From Primula veris (taxonomy: Eukaryota > Streptophyta > Magnoliopsida > Ericales > Primulaceae), in NCBI GenBank assembly GCA_963682055.1, contig OY821747.1, forward strand, positions 24,550,126 to 24,614,125: a stretch of 64,000 nt of DNA, read 5' to 3'. Both the position numbers and the translations under genes were made by a program. The notes under the pieces are model-generated. The model was not told where the DNA came from, did no database searches, and saw only the letters and a program-made list of their open reading frames with translations. The first letter of the stretch is position 1. Each line of letters starts with the position of its first letter. This document shows, one piece after another, positions 20,530 to 31,836 of this stretch.

Positions 20530-21700
20530 TTATGGCATGTATGTAGTCATGAATAATTTTACACAGTAGCTAAAAATGTACGTAGTAGGATAGAGGTCAT
20601 GTATACGTAGTTATTTATGGCTAGTAAAAATATTATGCTAATATTATTTACAATTGAAATATTTTATGATTTAGTAAAACAAGAACCACTTTTCCAACAC
20701 AATAAACCCCAAATAAAAACACGAACCATAGTTGAAACTAACATAAAATTAAATATTAATTAAATAAAAAAAAACTAAAATAAAACTCAAATAAAAACAT
20801 GAAACCATAGTTGAAACTACCATAAAATTAAATATAATTAAATAAAAAAAATTAAAACTATTTTTACAACACGATAAAACCCAAATAAAAATGTAGAATG
20901 TTAGTTGAAACTAGCATAAAATTAAATAAAAAAAATCATTTCTAAGAATATTTAGAATTGAAATATGGAAATAAATAAAATAAAATATTGATATATTCAT
21001 TTACTTAACATATTATTCATTACAAATTTAGATACATTCCCTTCAATTTTTCCTCCAAAAAATAATTTCATATATAATTACAAATATTAAACAATTATAC
21101 CAGTGGTTAAATGTGTTAGTTTAATTAATTTTCTTATCCGGTACATGCCGGGCACTTGTTAACTTTACCCTTTATAATTAATCATATGCATATATATCCA
21201 CATAAAGCATGATATTACATGTATAATGTATAGTTGTATAACCCAGGTGAAAAACCGGAAAAATATAACTTAATTAACACCCTTTTAAATCCTTGACCAG
21301 TTAAAATTAAATTAAACGGTAGTGTTATCCCGTGCTTGTTATTATGGTATAGATAGTATCCAAATGGTCAAATCAAGAAAATGATTATAAAAAAAAATTA
21401 CATATGCGAGTCCAAATCTTCTATCCCTATATTCTCTATTATCTTATATGGCTTCTTACTTATTTTCACTCAAATTTTAAATTTTTACAACTTATTTCGC
21501 AAATTTATAAGATTTTATATTATATTGTATTTAAATTTTAAAACATTATTTCAAAATAAATTGGGTATAAATTTTCTTTTAAAAATAATTAATGAAATTT
21601 ATTGATAAATGTATTATAGTAATTGTATATATTTTTTCAAGTTTTTTATTAAAATATTTTTAATAAAATAACCAATTGAACACGAAATGTGGTAGACAAT
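20530..21700. other. AT-rich intergenic DNA with tandem-like blocks
   Basis: No gene. Between about 20680 and 20940 a block 'aaataaaaacatgaaaccatagttgaaact...ataaaattaaat' recurs three times at roughly 95-105 bp intervals, each diverged. The remainder is AT-rich with no clear signal. Confidence 0.5.
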
Positions 21701-21708
21701 ATGAGTAG

Positions 21709-21880
21709 AGTATTCGGATACGGATGCAGCATAGGTGACTCTGAGTCAAGCTGACTCAGAGTCCACAGCCATTGTATATTTCTACAGTTAAAATATGAAA
21801 TGTACTGTAATAATATTCAATGGCTATGAACTCTGAGCCACTCTGACTCAGAGTCATATAGTTGCTTCCATTCGAATACT
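21709..21880. mobile_element. MITE with terminal inverted repeats and GACTCTGAGTC palindromes
   Basis: The left end AGTATTCGGATACGGA and the right end (complement AGTATTCGAATGGAAG) are inverted repeats. Inside, gactctgagtc and gactcagagtc face each other at about 21737-21763, with a related copy near the right end, and the blocks ccattgtatatt / aatattcaatgg pair across the centre. No coding capacity. A target duplication was not identified. Confidence 0.6.
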
Positions 21881-22104
21881 TTGTAGGATAAAATTCATGT
21901 CTGTCATAAATAAATATTTATGTTATTTAAGCATGCAGTACCGAAGTATGAAATATATGAAAATATATCCACACAAATGTCATAAATAGATTTAAAATTG
22001 TTAAAGATGATATGGCATGTGTGTATATAGGAAAACTGGAAATATAACTTAACTAACACTCGTTTAAATCAAGAATAAATTAACAAATCATACTACTTTT
22101 AAAA

Positions 22105-23095
22105 CTAAATTAACAAAAATATACCCAAAATTTATAATGAACAAAAACATACCCAAAATTCATACTCTAATTTGTATATTTCATACTCTTATCCCAAAAG
22201 TTCATACATTTATTCCAAAAGTTCATATCCTGATTTGTATATTTCATACCCTTATTTCAAAAGTTTATACCCTTATTTCAAAAGTTCATACCCTAATTTG
22301 TATATTTCATACCCTTATTCCAAAAGTTCATACCCTTATTTCAAAAGTTCATAACATAATTTGTATATTTCATACCGTTATTCCAAAAGTTCATACCCTT
22401 GTTTCAAAAGTCCATACCCTAATTTGTATTTTTCATAACCTTAGTTCAAAAGTTCATATGCTAATTTGTATTTTTCATACCCGTATTTCAAAAGTTCATA
22501 CCTTTATTTTCAAAGTTCATACCTTAATTTACATAATTCATATACATAATTTCCAACTTCAGACCATTAATTCACGTAATTCATACACTTATTTTTAACA
22601 TTATAAACTAATTAACAAATTTAATTATTACCCGTCCTCCGATCTCGAACTATCACATCGTCGTCGTGTACCTCTCCTTCGACGACCACATTTCCGTCAA
22701 CATCAAACTCGAGTTTTCGTCTCGTTGTACACACTCGTCGTCCGTTCTGATAGATGTATATGTCTCAATCTCTACAGAAGAGAGAGATCGGAAAGAGAGA
22801 GGAGAAGAAAAAGATCGAAAAAATAGAATAAAGATGATGACAAAGATCGGAAAAATAGAGTAAGCATGAGAGTGTGAAGGAGAAGGAGATAGATCGGAGG
22901 GAGAGAGAAAGATGAGATAGAGATCGGAGAGAATGTGAGAGGAGGAGAGAGAGATTGGAGGAAATGTGAGAGGAGGAGAGAGGGAGCAAATAGATTGGGA
23001 GAGATAAATCATATTTTTTATTTTTTATTAATTATTAATTGAATGTATGTTTTTGATAATTTAACTTTTGAGTGTATATTTTTATTAATATAATA
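22105..23095. mobile_element. Terminal-inverted-repeat element carrying a 21-bp minisatellite and GA-rich tract
   Basis: The left segment (about 22105-22150, ttaacaaaaatataccc... aacaaaaacatac) is an imperfect inverted repeat of about 23042-23092 (gtatgtttttgataattt ... tatatttttatta). Between them are the minisatellite at 22140-22540 and a GA-rich tract at 22770-23000 with repeated 'agatcgga'. Similarity may extend some 20 bp beyond each end. It is probably a non-autonomous DNA transposon; no target duplication was found. Confidence 0.5.
22140..22545 (+). repeat. 21-bp minisatellite with 63-bp higher-order period
   Basis: Units of 21 bp vary around 'catacccttatttcaaaagtt' and alternate with 'cataccctaatttgtatattt'. 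They are arranged mostly as triplets, giving a 63-bp higher-order period. Because 21 is a multiple of three, one frame stays open for 153 codons (22137-22598) as heptads such as HTLICIF and HTLIPKV. I regard the frame as a by-product of the repeat, not a gene. Confidence 0.8.
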
Positions 23096-23099
23096 CGGA

Positions 23100-25437
23100 T
23101 ATGGTATGTTTATGTTAATTGTCAATCTTTAAACAGTGCGTCCGTGGCACCCGTTATCATTATTCTTAATTAAATTGGCATTAATTAATACTTGTTTGCG
23201 TTACATCAAAACATTTGTATTGTACTTCGATTTCCATGCAAAAAATGTTTGTATAAGCATTCCGAATCTAGTAATATTTATGCGCGTATGACCAAAAAAA
23301 ATAAAAAATTGGCCCACCCATCTTAAAACCTTAAAAAAAAAAAACTTCAGGAAAATAAAAGTAGGCAACCATAATAAAAGGTAGCTATAGTTAACCAAAA
23401 TAAAATAATATCAGTTTAAAATCCGTACGCAAAACAAGGCCTAAAAGTAATATTAATGTCGGCTTTTCAGATTTTAAACTACAGTTTCAATGAAATTTAT
23501 ATGGACTAAATTGTATATTTTATGAAACTCTGGGGACTGTTACTTATAAATTCTGTAATTCTATGATATAATTTTTAAATAGCAACGAAATTGGCGCGTG
23601 ACCTTTAATTCTTTCTCTGCAAAAGCCCTGAATATTCCACCCTGTTAATTTCGTTTCATTAAATAAATCTTTCAAAATCTTTCCTAGAACTAATTAATCA
23701 TTGCAATATTGCATTTGGTCCCTTTTTTTAGTTTTCAATTTGTACCCATTTGAAGATTAGCTATACTCTTTCTTGGGTTTGATTGGATTCTTTATTAACC
23801 ATTTGCAATATTGCATTTAGTCTCTCTTTTTTTAAAAATAAAATTGTAGCAATTTGAGAATTAGCTCAACTCGTTTGTGGGTTTTGTCGAATTCTCCAGG
23901 TAATTCTATATATCTCTTTTTCTTGTATGTAAATGAATGAGGCAAAAACCTTGGATGAACCATCATGAATGCTAGTTTCTTTGCCCTTTCAATATTTAGG
24001 GGAATAAATTAACGATGGAAGGAAATACACGGTAGCTATGCTTTAGTTAGGAATTGTATTGTTAAAGTTTCGTAATTCTTGCAATCATGAACATCTAATG
24101 GATTATTCGAGGATATCATATGCATGATTCATCGTATTATTGTTAGAATTGTGTAGATTGGTACTCCCGTCCGATGGTTTTGATTCTTGGGTTGTGTTTA
24201 TTATGTCTGAAGTTGTTTACAGATTTTAAGCAAATAAGTCGGCTAAGATTGGGAAAAGGAAAAAAAACTAGGCTCGTTTGTCGTAAAACTTCTAGGTTTA
24301 TACCCAAAAGGATGAATTTGTAAGTGTGGACAAACAAATGCATTACCGTCTTATGAGCGGAAAAGCAATTAAACTGAGCTTATAAGGTGCAGTCAAACAA
24401 GCTCCGTACAGATCAACACTAATGCCCACACTTAATCAGTCTCAACTTATAGGTTTACGTTTTCCGTTATTAGTTGCTACACATTTGGATACTCAGACTT
24501 TACCCTCCCTTTTTCTTCCCTTGGATTTGTGTCCACTTTTAGAAATTTTACTGTTATGGTATACCTTCGTTGCGACATTGAACTTTTAATGTGATAAATT
24601 TAGGATATCATATGCAAAGTTTAACACAAAGTTACATCCTTCCAGTGATTTTGATTCTATTTTTTTTTATCTTTATTAGAACCTCTTTCCCCTTGGAGAA
24701 TGCAAAATAGAAAGATAAATGAAATTTGTGTTTTTATAGGCAAACTAGTTGGTAAATTTTGGGGCAAAGAAAAAAACTAGGCTCATTCATATTGAGTCTT
24801 CTAGGTTTCTATCTTAGAAGGTAATCTTTTAAGCCAAATGTGCTGTCATCTTATGAGCCAGAAAACGATGAAGTTAAGCTCAAAAGCTGCAACAAAACAA
24901 TCTCCGTATGAGATCAATGTTAATGTCCATACTTACTTGATTGAGATTTATAAGCTTACTTTTTTTTCGCTTATTAGATGTTTTTTGGGTACTCAGTTTT
25001 AGCCTCTTTTTTGTTTTTGTCCAAAGGAGTAATAATCTTGTTTGCTTAAACTGTGTACCAGAACAATGCCTAGTTAGTCTATTTCCTTTTCTGAAATTTT
25101 GTTCTAATCTTTAAGTGTCAAGCATGTAAGATAGCTCGAAAGGTCTAATTAACATCAATATAGAATTCTCTGTTTCATCTAATTATGACATGTCCTTGTT
25201 CAATTATCAAACGCTTAGCGATACAAAACGATAAATTTCCCACATACTCGTCTTTTTAGAACACAAGCGTTGTTTGCCTCACACTAATTGTGGTGATGGT
25301 TTAGATCGTGAACAGCTTTTGTTCGACCTCAGTAAGCGATGAACTAGATTGCTGTTTCTGCATTTTTGTTTTAGCAGTTCAACAGGATCTTCGTCTATTC
25401 ATTTCATGGACTTGAACTTTTTTCGTTATGTATACAG
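23100..25437. other. Intergenic DNA and probable leader region of the 25.46-kb gene
   Basis: No coding exon is seen. A possible 5' leader exon ends near 23898 (ttctccag/gtaattc), and a 3' splice site (atgtatacag) lies at 25437, so an intron of about 1.5 kb may sit in the 5' UTR. Diverged pieces of the gtttggttgc-type repeat occur near 24240-24410 and 24740-24910. Confidence 0.45.
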
Positions 25438-25462
25438 GTAGAGGTCCGTCTAATCTTCATCC

Positions 25463-27093
25463 ATGACAGAAGGTGTTCTCGAAAAAGTAGGAAAACTAAA
25501 TATTCAATCAAAGATGCAAACTGATTCGCTCTCTCATAATAGCGACCCCATCATCGAAGGGATCATATCAATCGCATCCACCTCATCCTCATCCTCCTCT
25601 TCCTCTTCCTCCGGTGAATCTTTCGATATTTTACTAGAGCTAGATAATACTAAAAACGAAAACAAAAAAGTTACCACTCCCGAGCTCGAAAAAGAGACCC
25701 CTATTTCACCAAAACATGTATTGGAAGATACTATCAAATGGGCTCCTCCGGTACAAACAATTGTCCGGCCCAATAACATACCTGGTTATGACCCGAATAG
25801 GATCCCATCGGCCATTTTCTCGAGCAAGCCCAGTTCGGCCATGGACTGGAGTGTTGCTTCGAATGAGTCATTGTTTAGTATCCATATGGGGAATAATAGT
25901 TTTTCGGGGGACCATGCTATATTAATGGGTAAATCAGGAGAGTTTTATAATTTTGATGATTTGATCAGTGTTGCACCAGGACAACAGCCTACTAAGCCGG
26001 TTGAGGTGAATAATTCTCCATATAATTTGCCTACGGTAGTTGAGACAACGGTGGATAATGAAAACAAAGGGGATATAGTAAAAAAGCCGAGTATGAAGGT
26101 TGTATTGGAGGATAATAATAAAGAGACTACTTTGTCAAAAAATAGTTCAAATATTATGGATGGTCGGGAAACGCCTGCACGTGATAGTACACGTACTTCT
26201 GGTAGCACCCCACGCCTTTCTAACGAGAGTACTAACAGCAGCAATTCTTTTGCATTCCCAGTGTAAGTTATCATATTTTATTTCCATTTTTGATTGCTGA
26301 TTTACTTCTGAACTTAGGTACTTTTCGCTTGATTCATTTACTTGCAAGAATGAGAATAAATACTTGAATGTGTTCCCATATGTATACATTTTGGAAATCT
26401 TTTCTTGGTATATTTTCTACTAAGAGCACCAAATACGGCTCTACTATGAAGTTTCTTGAATTTGTCGTAAATGTATCATTTTCCAGTTCTGCATAGCAAC
26501 GTTTCATTTACATAGAACAATAACTTCACTGTCAATTTCCTCTACGATTTTTAACATTACTTTGTCCTTCGAAGCAACATTTCAGTTTCCGAGCAAAAAG
26601 AAGATGTAATTTATAGGAACCGCTAGTAGACTTCCAAAATTTAGTACCAATTTCTGAGAAATGCCTTATAAAGTAACTGTTTGTTAGTGAAGCTGGTGGA
26701 GTAGTTCTTTTGTTCCGAAATGCGCAAGATTTTTAAAATTATACCATAAATGGACTAAATTTGAGGACCTGCATTGGGTGCTCAGGTTTATTAAAGTGGC
26801 ATTTTGAGTGTTGGAACTTGTGTCCTGAAATCACTTTTTGACCCTCAAAAGATATTGACTAATAAATGTTTCCTTTCAGATTAACAGTCGAAGTTGGGAA
26901 TCACACCCCGGTAAAAGTGACCCATGAAAATGTGCACCCGGGACATGTTGAGAACCCAGAGAGACAAACACAACCAGAACTTCCAGATAAGACAACCCAT
27001 AAACCTTTCGGCACGAGATGGTTCTCTTGGTTCTATTGGTTTCGTGTCCGTACATGTAAAGTTTCTCTTCCTCATTGCTCCTTTTGCTGTTAA
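25463..27093 (+). CDS. Plant protein of unrecognised family, 337 aa, two exons
   Basis: Exon 1 runs 25463-26262 and exon 2 26880-27093, joined in frame across a GT..AG intron (617 bp), giving 337 residues. The chain is mostly polar and probably disordered: a 13-residue Ser run near residues 39-52, many Asn/Thr/Ser, and few hydrophobic blocks. Conserved-looking islands are APPVQTIVRPNNIPGYDPNRIPSAIF (reported in pieces: residues about 94-119), DWSVASNESLFSIHMGNNSF (about 127-146) and HAILMGKSGEF. The C-terminus is unusual: aromatic and Cys-rich (RWFSWFYWFRV then CKVSLPHCSFCC), which could insert in or lie on a membrane, or be acylated. I recall uncharacterised plant proteins with a 'SLFSIHMGNNSF' segment but no function. 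An intron in the 5' leader is likely. Confidence 0.75.
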
Positions 27094-29084
27094 GACTGTT
27101 TTAAAATCAGGAAGGTTGTTAATATCTTTCGGAGTAAGATGATATACATGTGTATATAATATAGCGATTGTAAATGGAGTCAATTACCTAAAAAAAATTG
27201 TAAATGGATGGGGTCGATTAGAAACAGAAGCCTCGGAGATGTTAGCTGCTTATAAATTGCTTCCGCTTTTGTGTTGGGAAACGGAACTTTCTTTTCAATA
27301 GAGACAGGTTGGGTGTTAGATGGAGATAGTCAAGATGATTGTGATCAATCTGCTTGTTAGTCGAAATCGGTTTGATTTTCTTGCCTCTTGTAGCGTAGCT
27401 AGTTATGTTCAAGCCTTTAGTTTGTACTTTGTATTATAATTGGTGATAGACATTAATATAGATTTCAATCAGTTGTGTTGGAAATTGTGATGTATTTGCG
27501 CTGAAGTTTCAAACAATTGCTCCTTCTATCTCGTTACAATTTTCTGTTGCCATCGAGAGCAATGGTTCACAGTTCGAGAGCAATTTCTCAATATTTGATG
27601 TTTGTCATGTCAGGGACGTGTGTGCTCATATAACAACTAATCCATTTAGATTGTGGATAATGATGTTAAGTGATTGATCAAATTTAAAAACTTTTCTCGT
27701 CATGGGGGTCCTTCTCGGCTATTGTTGATAGTGTCATCAAGGTCGATGATCTTGAGGCGTGTTTAGTTGCAGAATCGAAGCCAATTTTGTTTGGATTATA
27801 TGTTTTAGTGCATTCGGCTGAGTAAAGTATAAGTTACTATATTTATTTTGGGTCCAAAAGAATCAGAAGTTTCAAACAAAAAGAACTTTTGCAGCTTATA
27901 CATACATGAAATATGATGGATTTTATTAAGGGAAAAAAACGACGTAGAAATATTGATTCTTTTTGGCGATATTCATGGATCAAGCAGACTGTAGGAAAAC
28001 ATGGATGTGCTTGCCAAATGCGATAACTATTTAATTCTAATTTTATAAATCAATTAGAGCATGGAATTGGATAATATTGTCAATTCTTTCTTCACATGGA
28101 ACAACTGTGATAGGGGGACACATTTTCATTTTGATCCATTTTATAAGTTCAAGTATGTAATAAAGTAATACATGCGTGAGCATATAGAATCTATGTACCA
28201 CAGTTCCAGTATAGGCTATATATTTTTTATTTGCAAAAAATCTATTAAGTCTGCTAACTCAGAAAACCTTGATTCAAGAAAAAAAAAATTAAGTCTGCTA
28301 ATCAAACATCATTAAGTTGATGCAAAATAGTAGACGACTCTATTAATTCCAAAGATAACTCAAATTCGCTCAACTGTAATATATTTACTGCGTTTAAAGG
28401 TTTGAGGAGATCGTTCGAATATTTTCCCGTGAGTCGTCAATGTCCAAGATCAGCTAACCTCACTGGATATCTAAAAAGGCAAAGCAAGGCATTCTTCCCC
28501 GAAAGAGGCCTTACTCTATTCCAACTAATGTACCCTTGACCAAAAATTATAAATTTAATGCTCCTATTTGCTAATAGAAAATTATTAGATTGGTTTCAGT
28601 TTGAAACTATGGTGTCAAAACCCCATCTAAAATTACATTAAATTAACCAAAAAAGGCCTACTTTTTTTTAAGCTAATTAATTTGGTCCTTAATTTAATAT
28701 ATATTGTTTTGCGTTCTTATTGTGTCGCATCTCATAAGTTTTAGATAAGCATTTTACTATTCAACGAAAAAAAGGCAGCATTTTTATGTTGGCATGTCCC
28801 CAAAAACTCTCCAACTGGGCCTAATTATTACTAGAATAAGAAAATTCACAAAGTTGGAAGACAAAAAAGTAGACAATACTGATCTTCTAAGTTGTTCCAA
28901 AAATTTGGAAATACCTTTGTTATAATATCGGGTATATACTTCACTGGATGGGATTCATTTTTACTGTCTTAATTTTTTTTTTAAGACAGTCTGTCCTATT
29001 TAATCACATCTATTAATAGCTAAATTTTCGTATACATTTTTATCTTTGGTTTTGGTTTTAATATTTTGAAATGAACACCGAACG
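27094..29084. other. Intergenic DNA
   Basis: The first few hundred bases are likely 3' UTR and terminator of the gene ending at 27093. No exon-like segment, RNA gene or clear mobile element is visible in the rest; it is AT-rich single-copy-looking sequence. Confidence 0.45.
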
Positions 29085-29330
29085 AATAATACTATCGTGA
29101 ATTCAGTCCACTATTATTTAAGATGTGTCACATACTAAAAATCTAACCCCTGTTAATGAATCCAAAAATATTTACCCTAAAATTAATTCAAAATTAAAAC
29201 TAAAAAAGTAACACATGTTAATGAATCCAAAAATATATTATCCTAAAATTAATTTAAAATTAAAACTAAAAAATACTTATTGGTTGGCACACCCTAAATA
29301 ATAGTGTATCGGGTTCATATAATTGTTTTT
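29085..29330. mobile_element. MITE, related to the copy at 51785
   Basis: The left 'cagtccactattatttaagatgtgtcac' pairs with the right 'ggcacaccctaaataatagtg' as an inverted repeat. The centre contains a block 'gttaatgaatccaaaaatat...attaaaactaaaaa' twice in tandem (about 29151 and 29217). 51840-51970 has the same block and the same end (cttcatataattgttt). Confidence 0.6.
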
Positions 29331-31640
29331 TCATATGTTAATACAATATAGAATTTTTTAAAAAAAAATTTGTTGATTTTTGGATGAAGTTGTATTTTAT
29401 CTGATGCTTAAAAAAAAAAAAAGTAGGCTGCCATAAAAATAAAAAAAATAAAAAAATAAAAAGCAGCCAAAACCATTCTCAGTGGATGACCTCCCAACTT
29501 TTATGACTTTCACCTTTGTATCCTTTTGAAAAACATTTCCAAATTTTTTCCCATTGTTTGCATACTTGTTTCTCCTACTCTCCATTAGGAACATTACGGT
29601 CTCATGGAAATTATAAGAAACATAGATGAGAGAAAAAATAAACTAAAGGAAGACTTATCTTTCAAACTCATCTATTTTTAATCTAATTCCGTATACTACA
29701 ACAAAAATGAATGAATGAGCCTGTTATGGCATATCTATGTTTTCTTTTTTAAAATAAGCGTATAGTATAAAAGTAAAATTGGGACCCAAGTTAGACATAT
29801 AACGAAACTTAAAATTAACAATTCAAAGCAATAACAACAAACCGTCTGTTACAACAAGACTAGTTATAGGAACAACCTGCTAGACTGTCACCAAATTACT
29901 AAACAGTTAATTACAAAATGTCTAAAATAAAAAGATTTAACTCACTGTTAAAGGATACAACATAAAATCTAAGTTATATTAAGATAACATAGTCTAATAA
30001 TCGCTCACCAATATCAATTAGCAGGAAACATCAGCTCGATGAAATTCAACACAAGCATTTGGATGTCACATGGATCTATGTTTCTTGACTGTGTGTAATG
30101 TGTTCATAGAATTAAATAAAAATTTAAATTTTGGTAAATTCAGCAATAATGATATTATCGGGTTAAGGGGCGAGTCCCTCGTGGAAGACATTGACGTGGT
30201 TATGTATTTATTGACCGGTTATTGTCCCCAAACCTTTACAGAATTTTTGTTTAGTGGGACCAATATTTAAATAAGACAACAAAAGAAGAAGAAATTAGAG
30301 TGGTGACAACATAATTTCCATAAAATAAAACAGAAAAAGATAGTGAATGCTTTCGATTTAAAAAGACAAAATCTAAATCTTATAAATTTTTAACAGGATA
30401 GAATATTTGATCTAAGAAAAATATGAAGCATTGTAATGTCTATTCTTACTAAACTAGTAGTATGATATTTTGTCCGGATGGAAATTATGTGCTTGACTAG
30501 TTTCAATTTTTAAAGGGCTCATTGTTTATGATAAATTCTAAAACCAACCCGATCCCGATCTAAATGACTATATTTTTTCAGTCGAGTGACAAATTATACA
30601 AATTACATATAAGTAATAATCATGATATACAGAATTATAGCTTTCAAAGAAAATTTTGGTTAAAAGTTGCTTTTAGTCAATGTTCTCCGTCATTTGCCAA
30701 GCAAAAATGAATCTTCGATGATAGTACTCCACTACCCAAAATTTAGTCTCAATTGTGACAAATATAATTTCCACTTCTAATTTTCTTGTGTCTCAATTAA
30801 TGTTCAAGTACATGTATCTAAAGTTATTTATCATAAATCTTACTTGTGAATTTATTTTTTAATAATTAATACACATCGATCATCAGTGTTTTAAAATATG
30901 TGTATAGACGCAAATTCGGTAAAGCCTATCCGGTAGACGGGATCTGTAAACCTAACATATAATTAGTCGAGATTATGCGATGATCAAATGGAATTAGGCG
31001 GAATTAAACGCTATGCGATCAACTTTCGTTTAAATTCCGTCTTGTGTCTTTTAGAACATTACATATCATGTAGTATCAGTGAACATCCAATTTAAACACT
31101 AACATTAACAAAATCAATATTATTAGGTATATATATCTTGTATTAAAAATACAGAAGTATTGATCAACGTTATTAACTCTCAAAATTTACATCAATGATA
31201 AAAAAAAATTATATTCGTCTCAATTTATTTGGGCACTTTGATGGAACATGAAAAATAATGTAAAAATCATCATTACTTGTATTTTGAGTTGCTTTTGACA
31301 AATTTTGTCCGTTTCTATAGAGCGTAATCACATTTAGTTTAAAATACAAATGGTTAAAAAGGGAAAATATTACCAAAATGTAATCTTTTTTGTATTTTAA
31401 ACTTCAAAATGCTGATACTAAAGTGGCGTAATAAATCCCATTTCAACAAAATCTAATCGCTTGTATTCCATTATGATAAAGTAGCCTAATAAATTAATGC
31501 ACACAAAAATTAATACACACAAGCGTTACAATTTCCACCCCCTTTGAATTATCTGTCACAAAGGTCTAAATATTTTCATTATAAAAACAAATTAAATAAA
31601 AACATAACGCGTTTTCTCGAAAAGACAACAAAACCACTGT
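29331..31640. other. Intergenic DNA upstream of the receptor kinase
   Basis: AT-rich; no gene found. Short frames such as 30070-30270 lack coding character. The distal part may hold RPK2 regulatory sequence, but no specific motif stands out. Confidence 0.4.
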
Positions 31641-31645
31641 TGAAT

Positions 31646-31836
31646 CTCTCTCTCTCTCTCTCTCTCTTTCTGTTCACAGACAACTCCCACTTTAATTAGG
31701 GTTAGGGTTTTCAAATAAAAATTAAATAAAAAGCTCTCACCTTTACCTTTTTTATACCCTGTATCTATATCTATACATACACAACTCCCTAAGCTGATTT
31801 AAACACCTTTTCTTTGACCCTTTTAGGGTTACTATA
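31646..31836 (+). promoter_or_regulatory. Promoter/leader of RPK2 with CT repeat
   Basis: A CT microsatellite lies at 31646-31668, common in plant core promoters and 5' UTRs, followed by a TATA-like tttttatacc near 31750 and a CT-rich leader to the ATG at 31837. Motif-based inference only. Confidence 0.5.

Noticed and set aside
22137..22598. Minisatellite as a CRISPR-like array or as a gene
   Set aside because: Repeats are contiguous with no unique spacers and the genome is a plant's. The open frame is explained by a period divisible by three.
22653..23012. Ser/Leu-rich open frames on both strands
   Set aside because: They arise from the GA/CT-rich tract (agatcggaga repeats); composition is low-complexity.
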